The notes under the pieces: model-generated | Told to the model about the DNA's origin: nothing | The model's input: only the letters and a program-made list of their open reading frames with translations | Databases searched by the model: none | NCBI GenBank assembly: GCA_027030245.1 | Contig: JALVFE010000021.1 | Span: 310,001 to 374,000, forward strand | DNA: 64,000 nucleotides | Source: Melioribacteraceae bacterium | GTDB lineage: Bacteria; Bacteroidota; Ignavibacteria; Ignavibacteriales; Melioribacteraceae | Direction: 5' to 3' | Position numbers and translations under genes: made by a program | Part shown: piece by piece, positions 20,355 to 32,700 of the stretch | Layout: every line of letters starts with the position of its first letter | Numbering within the stretch: the first letter of the stretch is position 1

Positions 20355-23300
20355 TCAGGTTAAATCGGAACGATTCATTTTACGTTTTTCTCGCGAAACC
20401 CTTTTAATTGACGGTTGTTTGTCTTCGTTTTTCGCGGATGATTTTTTTACTGCAACGGCAATACCTTCAACTGTGGGAGTCTCAAATAATTGTCGTAACG
20501 GCAGTTCTACATTAAACTTTTCGCGCACCCTTGAAATAAATTGTGTGGCAAGCAGCGAATGACCGCCAAGCGCGAAGAAGTTATCCAAAACACCGACTTT
20601 TTCCAACTTTAACAATTCTTTAACTATTTCAACAAGTCCTTCTTCAAATTCGTCTCTCGGTTCGACATATTCCACACCCAAATCCATGCTTGAAATTTCC
20701 GGTACGGGCAATGCATATTTATCAACTTTACCGTTGGGCGTCAACGGTATTTTATCGAGTTGAACAAAAGCCGAAGGGATCATATAATCGGGTAATACTT
20801 TAGATAATTTACTTCTGAATTCTGCAATATCTAATTTTAACTCTTTATCCAACACCAAATAAGCTACAATTCTTTTATCGCCGGGATTATCTTCGCGCAC
20901 AATAACGGCGGTATCAATAACTTCTTCCATGTTTTTTATTTGAGCTTCTATTTCACCTAATTCAATTCTAAAACCTCTGACTTTTGTTTGAGTATCGATT
21001 CTGCCTAAAAATTCTATGTTACCGTCGTCAAGCAATCTCACTAAATCACCGGTACGATATAATCTTTGCCCGGGAATTTCATCAAAGAAATCGGGGATGA
21101 ATTTTTCCGCTGTTAAGTCCGGTCTGTTCAAATAACCTCTTGCTAATCCTACACCGCCTACAATTAATTCTCCGGGGACACCGGCCGGAACAGGGTTTAA
21201 GTTTTCATCAACAACATAAACTTTAAAATTATCAATAGGTTTACCGATAGGCGGACCTTTCGGGTATTCATTTTCGCACAGATACATTGTTGCGCATACG
21301 GTAGTTTCTGTTGGACCATACGCATTAAAGAATTGACGGTCCTTGCCCCAGAATTGAACGAGTTCATTCCAAACAGATTCACCGGCAGTAATAATTGTTT
21401 TCAGATCGGGTAATTCCAGTTTGGGCATAACAGCCAATACGGAAGGCGGAAGTGTAATAGTAGTAATTTTATTTTTTTGAATTAACTTTACAAGTTCGTC
21501 GCCAACCGATACCGTATCTTTCGAAGTTAAAAATAACGATGCTCCGTTCAACAATGCCATAACCGTTTCCCAAACGGAAGCGTCAAAACTGCTCGATGAA
21601 AATTGAAGAATTTTACTATCGGGAGTAATATTAAATCTTTTTCTGTGAACGTTTGCCAAGTTAGTTAAACCGCGGTGCGCAAGCATTGTGCCTTTTGGTT
21701 TTCCCGTAGAACCGGAAGTATAAATTACATAAGCTAAATTATCTGGTAACACATTTACTTCGGGATTTTCCGAATCTTCGCCGGCAAACAACTCTTCTTT
21801 TTTATCAATCAATATTAAGTTAGATTTACCCGGAATTCTTTCAACCAATTGCGTTGTTGTAATTACATACCTCACATCCGCATCTGTTAACATATAGTCA
21901 ATTCGCTCTTGGGGATAATTAAAATCGACCGGGACAAAAGCCCCACCCGCTTTTAATATACCAAGAATTGCTTCTATCATTTCAAAAGAACGGTCCAATA
22001 CAATTGCTACTCTATCTTCTTTTTCTATTCCCTCTCTTAATAAATAACTTGCTAATTTATTTGCCCGGATGTTTAATTCTTGATAAGAAACAGCAGAAGC
22101 TTCAACAGCAGAAGACTCAGCATAAAATAAAGCAATATTTCCGGGATCTTTCTCCGCTAATTTTTCGAACAATTTATGAACGGTATATTTATCGGGATAA
22201 ATATCAGCAGTATTATTAAGAGCGTTAATATATTTTTCTTTTTCCGCTTCCGTAATCAGCTGTATGTTCGATATTTTCTTTTTAATATTCTTTACAGCAG
22301 TTTTTAAAAGATTCTTATAATAATTTGCCAATCTCTCTATCGTCGACTCGAAATATAAATCCGTATTATATTCAAAAATACCGAGCATTCCGCCGTTGCT
22401 TTCGTTAAGCGTAAGCGAAAGATCGTAAGTAGTTGTACCGCTGGAAAATTCAAAAGGCTTTAATTGAAAATCCGTCGATGTAACATTTTCATAAGGAATG
22501 TTTTGGAAAACGAACATCACCTGAAAAATCGGGGTGTGGCTCAAATCCCGAACTGGCTGCAGTTCCTCTACAAGTTTATCGAAAGGCATATCCTGATTTG
22601 TAAAAGCGCCTAAAGTAACATCCCTAACCTGCTTGAGTAATTCTTTAAATGTTTGATTTTTATAAAACTTTGTTCTGATTACAAGATTATTTACGAAAAA
22701 GCCGATTAATTTTTCAAGTTTCGCATCCGTGCGCCCTGCTATCGGCGTTCCGATAACAATATCCTTTTGTGCGGAAAATTTATGCAATAAAGTTTGAAAA
22801 ACGGCGAGCATCGTCATAAACAAGGTAACGTTCTGACTTCTGCTTAAAGCTTTCAATTCGTTAATCAAATCCGAAGGTAAATCGAATTTATATTTCGCTC
22901 CGTTAAAAGTCTGAATTGACGGTCTCGGTTTATCGGTCGGTAAATCCAATACCGGCGGAATTCCGCTAAGTTCGTTTTTCCAATATTCCAATTCCTTTTT
23001 ATACAGTTCACCTTCCATGAATTGTTTTTGCCAAAAAGCATAATCGGCATACTGGATTTCAAGTTCCGGAAGTTTAACCGGTTTTTCCGCTTTAATCGAA
23101 TCGTAAATTTCAATTGTTTCTTTTATTAAAATCGGAATTGACCAACCGTCTGCAATTATATGATGAAGAGAAAAAATAATTATATGCTCCTCTTCGCCGG
23201 TTTTCAGAAGAAGTAATCTTATCAGCGGACCTTTTTTCAAGTTAAACGGTTTCTGAGCTTCATTGTGCGCAAGATTTTTCGCTTTGTCTCGTCTTTCCGA

Positions 23301-26300
23301 TTTTGATAACATTGAAAGATCAATTAAGGGAATTTCTATATCCATTTCGGGATAAATTTTTTGGAAAGGTTTTCCCCTGTCTTCCTCAAAAACAGTACGT
23401 AAAATTTCATGCCGGTCAATCAAATATTTTATGCTTTGTTTCAATGCGGAAATATCCAAATCCCCTTTTAACACAAAAGCATTCGTGATATTGTAAGAAG
23501 GATCATTGGGTTTCAACTCATTTAAAAACCATAATCTTTGTTGGGAAAATGACAACGGGATTTTATCATTTCTATCAACTTTAATTAATTCGGGCAGATT
23601 GCCGGCATTCGATAATTCTAATTTTTCGATTTCCTGTGCCAACAAATTTACCGTCGGAAAATCAAATAATGTTTTTATTGGGATATCAAATTTGAACGAT
23701 TCTTTTAGTCTGGATACAACTTGCGTAGCCAACAAAGAATGACCGCCGATTTCGAAAAAGTTTTGATAAATTCCGACTTTATCGATTTTTAATACATCAG
23801 CCCAAATATTTGCAATCAGTTCTTCCGTAGCCGTGCGGGGTAAAACAATTTTCTGTTCAAGCTCAATATGATCGGGTCGCGGTAAAGCTTTTCTATCAAC
23901 TTTACCATTAGGCGAAAGCGGAAAAGCATCCATTTTAACAATTACGGAAGGAATCATAAAGTCGGGTAATTTATCTCTTAAAAATTCCTTAATGTCCTCG
24001 GTATCAACATCCGGCGATTCGGGAATAACATAAGCAACAAGGCGTTCGTTACCATAACTATCCTTAACCGCAATAACGGCGGAAGATTTCACCGATTTGT
24101 GATTGTTAATTATAGCTTCAATTTCGCCAAGCTCAATTCTGAATCCTCTTATTTTAACTTGGAAATCGACTCTACCAACGAATTCGATTTCTCCGCTTCT
24201 CAAGTATTTTCCTTTGTCACCTGTTCTGTAAAGTCTTGCGCCTTCCATTCCCGAAAACGGATCGGGCACAAATTTTTCCGCAGTAAGCTCGGGTCTATAC
24301 AGATAACCTCTTCCGACTCCCACACCGCCAATATATATTTCGCCTTCCACGCCAATGGGAACGGGATTCATTTTCTCATCGAGTAAATATATTTTAACAT
24401 TACCAATCGGTTTACCGATAGGCGTTGTAATTGATTTATCAACATTGTTTTCATTTACAACGTCCCATGCGGCTCCTACCGTAGTTTCGGTAGGACCATA
24501 TCCATTAAAGAAAATATGTTTTTTACTCCACTTATTAGCCAAATCCCAAGGACACGAATCGCCAACGGAGGCAATTGTTTTATTAGGTTCTATTTTGTCT
24601 ACGTCTACAAGAGACAATAACGACGGTGGTAAGGTTGCATGAGTGATTTTTTGTTCATTAATAAAATCGGTAATTGCATCGACTGACATTACCGTTTCCC
24701 TTTCGGCAATCACCAAAGTCGCACCCGATAGCAATCCCATAAATATTTCACCTACAGCAGCATCAAAACTGAATGAAGCAAACTGCAGAACTCTGGAATT
24801 CGTATCGATCTTAAAATCTTTAATCGAATTATTGATGAAATTGACCAATGACTGATGTTCCAACATTACGCCTTTCGGTTTACCAGTTGAACCGGAAGTG
24901 TAAATAATGTATGCCATATTATTAAGTGGAATTGAAATATCTAAATCCTCACTTCTCTGGTCATCAATAATCTCATGTTTTTTATCTATCAGTAATTCGG
25001 TAACAGGCTCATCCTTAAACAGAATCGATAAATCCGAATGGGTAATGAGAACAGTCAATCCGGAATCATTCACAATATATTTTAGTCTTTCCTTCGGATA
25101 TGCCGGATCTAACGGAACGAATGTGGCGCCGGCTTTTAATACCGCTAAAGTAGCGTAAACCATTTCGTACGAACGCTCCAAACATATCCCGATTTTCGAT
25201 TCCGGTTTAATACCGATTTTAACAAGGTACCTTGCTAATTTGTTAGCATCAGTATTTAGTTGCGAGTAAGTATATTCTCTATTTTTTACATACAGAGCAG
25301 TTTTATCTTTATGCTGCTCAACAATTTTTTCAAACCATTCGTGAATTAAATATTCAGACGGGTAATCTTTTTCCGTATTGTTGAAATCGGAGATTAAACG
25401 TTTTACTTCATCATCGGATAAAAATTGAATTTCACTAACTTTACCGGAAGAATTCTCAACCAAACTTTCGATTATGTTTACCAAATGTTCAAGTATTTGC
25501 ATAATCATTTCTTCGTCAATAAGATCGGCATCATAAGCCAAATCGAAAGCCAAGATTTTCCCGGGCGCTGCAACAAGCGTTAAAGGATAATTGGTTTTCT
25601 CAAATGTTTTAACATTTTTAATTTGAAGTTTAGTATCTTTTTTCTTTACGGATTCCTCAACTGGATAATTTTCCAAAACCAAAATACTTTTGAAAAGTTC
25701 GTTGGTTCCGTTTACTTCGCTCCATTTGTGAATGTTTACAAGCGGAGTATATTCATACTGAATCGCTTCAGCGAATTTCATTTGCAGCTTATTCAAGAAA
25801 TCCAATATTATTTCATCATCGGAATAATTAACCCTCACCGGAATTGTATTTATAAAAAGTCCGACCATTTGTTCAATATCTTCAACATCAGCGGAACGTC
25901 CGGAAACCGTAACCCCGTATAACACATCCTTTTCACCGCTATAACGGCTTAACAAAATTCCCCATGCAGCTTGAACCACAGTATTTACGGTAAGTTTATG
26001 CTCTTTAATAAATTCATGAATTTTCAACGATAACTCTTCCGGTAAAATTATTCGTTCTTTTCCATAAGCGCCGGTTTTCTTTTCTTTAACCAAAGTTACC
26101 GGAACGGGTGTAGGCGCATAAAAACCTTTCAAGTAATCTTTCCAAAATATTTCGGCTTTTTCGAGCCCTTGTTTTTTAAGATAAGCTATGTAATCTTTAT
26201 AAGGACGTATCGGTACAAAATTCGGTTTTTCTCCGCCACTTATCGATTCATAAGCTTCTAGCAAATCCTTGAAAATTAAAGGTGTTGACCAACCGTCGAA

Positions 26301-26738
26301 TAATATGTGATGATAATTCCATAAAAACAGATATTCATTTTCATTTACTTTGAAAAGGGTGTAATTCATAAGCGGCGGCTTTGTTAAATCTATGCCTTTT
26401 CTTCTTTCCGAAGATTTTATTTTTTCGAACTCGGTAGTTATTTCATTTTCTTGTTTATCTGTCCAATCGTAAAATTTATTTGGGACCTCAAGATTTTTAT
26501 GAATAATTTGAACCGGTTCTTTAATATTTTCCCAACGGAAGGAAGCGCATAATGCATCGTGCCGGTTTATGGTGTAATTCCACGCTTTTGAAAACGCATC
26601 CAAATCCAAATCACCGATTATCCTACAACTGAATTGTTCAGTGTAAACTTCATCCTCCGGCGCAAATAGAGTATGGAACAACATCCCTTGCTGCATGGGA
26701 GTTAACGGGTAAATATCTTTTATATTTTGTTTTTTCAT
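20355..26738 (-). CDS. NRPS, DCL-A-T-C-A-T (modules 9-10)
   Basis: A protein of 2127 residues. The N-terminus DIYPLTPMQQGMLFH and the motif YHHILFDGW near residue 146 mark a DCL-type condensation domain, the form that accepts a D-configured donor. This fits the E domain that ends the preceding protein. First A domain: TSGSTGK near 620, pocket DAGTAVGVGK, unassigned and made of unusually small residues. First carrier serine is near 1000. The second C domain has LHHIIADGW near 1196. Second A domain: near 1680, pocket DAWTIAAVCK, phenylalanine-type. Second carrier is near 2060. The C-terminal tail is basic (about SREKRKMNRSDLT), unlike the acidic tails of the E-ending proteins, and probably docks to the terminal NRPS. 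Its layout matches the protein at 35700-42116. Confidence 0.94.
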   Translation of the reverse strand: MKKQNIKDIYPLTPMQQGMLFHTLFAPEDEVYTEQFSCRIIGDLDLDAFSKAWNYTINRHDALCASFRWENIKEPVQIIHKNLEVPNKFYDWTDKQENEITTEFEKIKSSERRKGIDLTKPPLMNYTLFKVNENEYLFLWNYHHILFDGWSTPLIFKDLLEAYESISGGEKPNFVPIRPYKDYIAYLKKQGLEKAEIFWKDYLKGFYAPTPVPVTLVKEKKTGAYGKERIILPEELSLKIHEFIKEHKLTVNTVVQAAWGILLSRYSGEKDVLYGVTVSGRSADVEDIEQMVGLFINTIPVRVNYSDDEIILDFLNKLQMKFAEAIQYEYTPLVNIHKWSEVNGTNELFKSILVLENYPVEESVKKKDTKLQIKNVKTFEKTNYPLTLVAAPGKILAFDLAYDADLIDEEMIMQILEHLVNIIESLVENSSGKVSEIQFLSDDEVKRLISDFNNTEKDYPSEYLIHEWFEKIVEQHKDKTALYVKNREYTYSQLNTDANKLARYLVKIGIKPESKIGICLERSYEMVYATLAVLKAGATFVPLDPAYPKERLKYIVNDSGLTVLITHSDLSILFKDEPVTELLIDKKHEIIDDQRSEDLDISIPLNNMAYIIYTSGSTGKPKGVMLEHQSLVNFINNSIKDFKIDTNSRVLQFASFSFDAAVGEIFMGLLSGATLVIAERETVMSVDAITDFINEQKITHATLPPSLLSLVDVDKIEPNKTIASVGDSCPWDLANKWSKKHIFFNGYGPTETTVGAAWDVVNENNVDKSITTPIGKPIGNVKIYLLDEKMNPVPIGVEGEIYIGGVGVGRGYLYRPELTAEKFVPDPFSGMEGARLYRTGDKGKYLRSGEIEFVGRVDFQVKIRGFRIELGEIEAIINNHKSVKSSAVIAVKDSYGNERLVAYVIPESPDVDTEDIKEFLRDKLPDFMIPSVIVKMDAFPLSPNGKVDRKALPRPDHIELEQKIVLPRTATEELIANIWADVLKIDKVGIYQNFFEIGGHSLLATQVVSRLKESFKFDIPIKTLFDFPTVNLLAQEIEKLELSNAGNLPELIKVDRNDKIPLSFSQQRLWFLNELKPNDPSYNITNAFVLKGDLDISALKQSIKYLIDRHEILRTVFEEDRGKPFQKIYPEMDIEIPLIDLSMLSKSERRDKAKNLAHNEAQKPFNLKKGPLIRLLLLKTGEEEHIIIFSLHHIIADGWSIPILIKETIEIYDSIKAEKPVKLPELEIQYADYAFWQKQFMEGELYKKELEYWKNELSGIPPVLDLPTDKPRPSIQTFNGAKYKFDLPSDLINELKALSRSQNVTLFMTMLAVFQTLLHKFSAQKDIVIGTPIAGRTDAKLEKLIGFFVNNLVIRTKFYKNQTFKELLKQVRDVTLGAFTNQDMPFDKLVEELQPVRDLSHTPIFQVMFVFQNIPYENVTSTDFQLKPFEFSSGTTTYDLSLTLNESNGGMLGIFEYNTDLYFESTIERLANYYKNLLKTAVKNIKKKISNIQLITEAEKEKYINALNNTADIYPDKYTVHKLFEKLAEKDPGNIALFYAESSAVEASAVSYQELNIRANKLASYLLREGIEKEDRVAIVLDRSFEMIEAILGILKAGGAFVPVDFNYPQERIDYMLTDADVRYVITTTQLVERIPGKSNLILIDKKEELFAGEDSENPEVNVLPDNLAYVIYTSGSTGKPKGTMLAHRGLTNLANVHRKRFNITPDSKILQFSSSSFDASVWETVMALLNGASLFLTSKDTVSVGDELVKLIQKNKITTITLPPSVLAVMPKLELPDLKTIITAGESVWNELVQFWGKDRQFFNAYGPTETTVCATMYLCENEYPKGPPIGKPIDNFKVYVVDENLNPVPAGVPGELIVGGVGLARGYLNRPDLTAEKFIPDFFDEIPGQRLYRTGDLVRLLDDGNIEFLGRIDTQTKVRGFRIELGEIEAQIKNMEEVIDTAVIVREDNPGDKRIVAYLVLDKELKLDIAEFRSKLSKVLPDYMIPSAFVQLDKIPLTPNGKVDKYALPVPEISSMDLGVEYVEPRDEFEEGLVEIVKELLKLEKVGVLDNFFALGGHSLLATQFISRVREKFNVELPLRQLFETPTVEGIAVAVKKSSAKNEDKQPSIKRVSREKRKMNRSDLT

Positions 26739-26775
26739 ATTCTTTATATTTTATATTTAATTACAATTATTGTGA

Positions 26776-29700
26776 TTATTCCAAATCGGATAAGATATCA
26801 TCAAGTTCATCATCATCCAATTCAATCAAATCGAAATCAGATTTTGTAAAACTTCCTTTTTCTGTTTTTGTACAATGTTCTATAATCTCTTTCAAAGCTA
26901 CCAAATAGTTTTCCGCAAGTTCTTCGATTGTATTTTTCTTGAAAAGATTTGCGCTTGCGGAAAACGAAATTCCCAAGAAATTATTTGAGATTCCCGCGTT
27001 TATATCTATTAAACTTGTTCTTTTGTTTTTCAAACTTCGCTCAATTCCTTTATTCTCTTTTGCAGTACCGAACAACGTATCATCCGGTAATTTGGTATCG
27101 AATTGTCCCAGATAATTAAATGTAAGTTCGCGATTATCAAATTTTGCCAATTTATTTTTAATTTCTTCGTCGCCGGATAAATATCTCAAGATTCCAAAAC
27201 CCAAGCCTTTATTAGGAATTGCTCTCAATTGCTCTTTAACCGATTTGATGATTTCCCCCGTATTTTCAAATTCATCGATGGAAATAACAACAGGATAAAT
27301 ATTCGTAAACCAACCGATTGTTCTGGAAATATCAAGCTCCGGTGAAATATCTTCGCGTCCGTGCCCTTCGAGATGTAAGTAGAGAGTTTTACTCCCTTGC
27401 CACCTGAAGATTGCCAAATACATTGCTGAAAGTAAAATATCGTTAACTTGTGTATTATAAGCTTTCGGTACTTCTTTCAGCAAAAGTTCCGTTTCTTCAG
27501 CGGTTAATTTAACCGAAATGTTAAAGGCACTTTCTTCCGTATTTTCACCACCGGGAAAATCAATCTTCAATTGGGGTAAGTTGGTATCTGCCAGATTCAA
27601 CCAATAAACTGTTTCCGTTTCAACCCAATCCCCTTTTGCATATTCAACCAAATAATTTGCCCAATCTTTGAACGATGTTGTTTTCGGGGGCAGAGTAAGC
27701 TTTTTATTTTCGGTCAGTGCAGTATAAGCCGCTAAAAGATCTTCTATTAAAATTCTCCAAGAGATTCCGTCAATAACCAAATGATGTACGACTATTAACA
27801 ATCTTCCTTCGAATTCGGAAAGTTTGAAAAATACGAATTTGATAAGTTTGCCTTTTTGGATATTCAACGAAGATTGAACTTCATTTGCAATGTTTTCTAT
27901 TTCTTTCTTTTTATTTTCACTTTCTCTTAAATCGAATATCTCAAAAGGTATACTTATTATTTCTCCGTTTATAATTTGTTTCCAACCGCTGCCGGTTTTA
28001 ATATATTTAGCGCGAAACATATCGTGATGTTCTAAAATACTTTTTACTATTGATTTAAATCCTTCTTCGTCGAAACTACCTTTCACCGATAAAAATATTG
28101 ATTGATTCCAATGATCCGGTTCTGCAAATTCAGTTTCGAAAAATGTATGTTGAACCGGTGTTAGCGGAACTTCACCGGAAACCAATCCTTGCTCGGCTTT
28201 TACCGTCACGGTTTCTTTAGCAACAAGCGCCAATTTCCTTATCGTTTGATTTTTAAACAAATCCAATGGTGATATTTTTAATCCGACTTGTTTAGCCCTT
28301 GATACAATTTGAATTCCGAGAATCGAATCACCACCGAGTTCAAAGAAATTATCGTTCACACTGATTTTATTAACTTTTAACAAATCTTTCCAGATCTCTG
28401 CAAGCTTAATTTCGTTTTCCGTTTTTGGTTCTTCGAAGTTTTCTTCATCTCCGGTTCTGCTAAGTTCAGGAGCCGGCAATGCACGCTTATTAATTTTTCC
28501 ATTGGGCAGTTTGGGGAATTCATCCAATTTGACGAAGACTGCGGGGATCATGTAATCCGGCAATCGTTCTCGTAAATATTTTCTTAAATCGTTAACGCTG
28601 ATTTCTGCATCTTCCCCTGTGGAAAAATATGCAACCAATCTTTGAAAACCGTTTTCATCTTTAACAACAAGCGCCACTGCATTGCTGATTCCCGGATACT
28701 TTTTAATATTATTTTCAATTTCACCTAATTCTATTCTGAAACCGCGTAACTTGACTTGATCGTCAACTCTACCCAAGTATTCGATATTGCCGTCCGGCAT
28801 ATAACGAACAAGATCGCCGGTTTTGTATAATCTTTCCCCTTCTTTATCGGCGAAGGGATTGGGGACAAATCTTTCGGCAGTCAAATCCGGTCTTTGTAAG
28901 TATCCGCGTGATAGACTTTCACCGCCAATATATAATTCACCCGGGATTCCTATCGGGACTAAATTCATTCTTTCGTCTAAAACATAATGAACAGCGTTGA
29001 ATACCGGTCTTCCGATGCTTGGTTTTTTAATATCATCACTTATATTGCATATTGTAGAATCCACAGTGCATTCCGTAGGTCCGTACATGTTGAAAAATTT
29101 GACATCTTTTATTCCAAGCAGCTCATTCCACATCCTGTTGTCTATTGCTTCACCGCCCGGAAGAACAACCGAAGGTTTCCACTCATTTTGATTGTTAAAA
29201 CCGTTCTCCAATAATATTCTTAATTGAGTCGGCACGCAATCGAGAACATCAATCTTTTTACCCCTAATAAAATTCAGTAATCCTTCGCCGTCCAACCTTA
29301 CTTCATGCGGAATTATGCACAAAGTGTGACCGAACAAGAGCGATACCAATTGTTGAACCGAAGCATCGAATGCTAGCGGAGCATTAAGACTAACTTTAAG
29401 ATTATTTCCTTCGTAATTCCGGTAAATTAATTCGTAAAGAGCGAACGCCAAGTTAAGTACCGACCGGTGTTGAACCATAACCCCTTTCGGTTTGCCTGTG
29501 GAACCAGAAGTATAAATGATATACGCAAGATTTTCCGGAGTGATTCCGGTATCGGGCATTTCGTTAGCGATTTTATCTATTTCTTCTTTATCCGAATCAA
29601 TTGCAACAACTTTACCGCTATCAAACAAATTCTTATATTCATTTTTTGTAATTATCAACTGCATACCGGAATCTTCAATCATATATTCAATCCTTTCTCT

Positions 29701-32700
29701 CGGATAAGAAGGATCGAGCGGAACGTATGCTGCGCCGGCTTTCCAGATAGCTAGTATACTGATAATACTTTCAATCGAGCGCTCAAAGTAAAAACCGACA
29801 AGCGATTCTTTCTTTATTCCCTTATTGATTAAATATCCGGCAAGTTTATTCGTTTGTTCATCCAACTCTTGGTATGTTATTTTATTACCTTGAAATTCTA
29901 CTGCGGTATTCTTTCCGAATTTAGCAACCGCCTTGGTAAATTCTTTTACTATATTAGAACCGCTTTCAAATTCGTTTGTGGTACCTTTCCATTCATTTAA
30001 TAATTTTGTTTTTTCACTTTCTGTAAGAACATTAATATTTTTAACTTTTACTAAAGGATTTTCTGTAACTTGATCAAGCAGTTTTATAAAATGTTGAATC
30101 ATCCGTTCAATTGTTGCCCTTTCAAACAAATCGGTATTATATTCAAAACTTCCAACCAGCCTGGAATCACCGGCTTCCATCATTGTAAGACTTAAATCAA
30201 ACTTAGATATATTAGATCCCAAATCAACCGTTTCAAGATTTAACTTGGGCAAACTAATTTTAGTGCGCGGCAAATTTTGGAATGTAAACATAACTTGGAA
30301 TAACGGCGAGTGGCTCACATCCCTTTCAATATTAAGCGAATCAACTAATTTTTCGAAGGGCAAATCTTGATGCGAAAATACTTTTACCGAAGATTCCTTA
30401 ATTCTATCTAACAACTGCGCAAATGCAGGATTGTCGCTGAAATCATTGCGCAATACAACGGTATTAACAAAAAACCCGATAAGATTTTCAAGCTCTTCTT
30501 GATTTCGGTTTGCAACCGGCGTACCGACAACTATATCATCTTGTTTTGAATAATATGCAAGCAAAGATTGAAACGCGCCCAATAAAATCATAAACAAAGT
30601 AGCGTTTTTCTCTTTACTCAATTGCTTTATTTTTTCCGTAACATTTTGGGGGATATTAAATTTTACCAATTCGCCATTGAATGTTTGAACCGGCGGTCTG
30701 GGTTTATCCGTCGGTAATTCCAAAAGCGGCGGAACTCCATGCAAATAATTTTTCCAAAATTCCAACTTTTCATCTAAAACCGTATCCTTTAAGTATTCCC
30801 TTTGCCAATAAGCATAATCGGCATATTGTATTATCAATTCCGGTAATTGCGGTTCTCTGTTGTTTATTAATGAAGAATATATATTGGTAAATTCTTTAAT
30901 GAATATTCCGATCGACCAGCCGTCCGAAATTGCATGATGCATAGTAAGAATTAGGATATGATCATTATCGTCAATTTTTAATAATTTAATCCTAAACAAA
31001 GGCGGATTGTCAAGTGCAAAAGGTTTCCGGAATTCTTCTTGTACTAAGGATTTAATTTTTGCATCCAAATCATGCCCGTTGGTCGGCAACACTTTTTCAA
31101 TAGGAATTTTAACATTCAACTTATCTTCAATATGGAGATAAGCTTTTCCGTTAACTGTTTTTATTGAGCTCCTTAAAATTTCTTGTCTATTTACAATTCT
31201 GTTTATAGTTTCTTGTAATAATTCAGTATTAAGCTCACCTTTCAATCTTACAACACCAGGAATATTATAAGCGGAATTTCCAGGCTCTAACTTATCAAGA
31301 AACCACAATCGTTCTTGAGCAAACGAAATCGGTAAAAGCTCTTTACGTTCAACTTTTGATAATTTAAAATCTAATTTAGGTTTATCTACGGCTGCTATTT
31401 TATAATTTAATTTTCCGGCAATTTCTAATGTAAAGTTGCTAAGTCTGTCTCCTTCCGGGAGCGTTTGCCATTTGTCGGCTAAAGCCGGATCAATTTTCTT
31501 ATGCGTATTAAATCTCGGATCTCCGACCATTTTGGATTGTTCGTGAACACCGTCCAGCATTCTTTTACCTTCATAAGGTCTAATCATTACGGGTTCATAT
31601 TCGATACCGATTTTATCACAAACTTCCTTAATTACTTTTTCCGGATTTTTAACCATCTCTTCGTATTTGATTGTAATCCGGCGGTGTTCCGGTATTGCTC
31701 CAAAAAATTTATTAATATTCGAATTGTTTATTATCCAAAACAATTCTGCTTTTTCCCTTGCTTCAAAAGGTAATTCACTTCCGAAAACTTGCTCCAAGTT
31801 ACTATCCAAATAAGATTGAATCATCGCGGATGGATGTCTCACTATTTGAATGTAAAACGGTTCGTCAAAATATACCTCAGCCCTTTTCAAGTAATCTATA
31901 TTCGAAGCATAAGTTGTTGTTTTATCAACTAAAATTTTATCGCCAATCCATTTCTGAATTTCCGCATACATTTGATGAGTTGTAAATCCTTTGCTTTCCA
32001 ATTCCGCCACAATTCTTTTTGATTCGGGAAAATCACAACCTTTAATTTCCATGATTGCACGGTATAAACCTTCCATCCAACCTTCGTCTCTCCCAGCGAA
32101 AGTTTCCGAACGCTCTTCAAGTGTCCGGAAATTTAATAAAGCCAGTTCCGGCGGAGAGAAAAGTTTAGAATGCCCCGCCAGTATTACTCTAAGCAATGTT
32201 GAGCCTGATCGCGGAGCAGAAAGAATGAAAATAGCTCGATTTAATTTTGGGGAAATTTTACTTAAAAATTCACTTTCCGCCCTTTTATCTGAAGTGCGCA
32301 CCGAAAGTATTTTCTTTGCTTCTTCTATCTTTTCTTTGTTTATATTAAATATTTTGGGAGACTTGCCGGATTTAATAAAATCAGTACTTTCCTCGGGATA
32401 ATACTTTTTGCATATTTTTAATACTTGCTCGGGATATTTCTTACTTAGATACTGAGAAATCTCCGCTATTGTTTGATTATCAAAAAGAACTACTACATAA
32501 AGAATGACGTCGAGTTCTTGTTGTAGACGGTTTATCAAGATTGCAGCTTTTAATGAATCACCGCCGAGTTCAAAAAAATTATCATGAACACCTACTTTAT
32601 CGATTTGTAGAGTGCGCTTCCATATATCAACCAAAATTTTTTCAAAAGCATTTCTGGGTTCTACATACGGTTTATCCAAATCGGGTCTGCTTCCTGAGGG

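Noticed and set aside
31395-32245. Treating the PRSGSTLL loop domain as a kinase or ATPase P-loop
   Set aside because: The loop lacks the GxxxxGK[ST] Walker A lysine. The later RHPxAxxxS segment fits the 3'-phosphate site of sulfotransferases.
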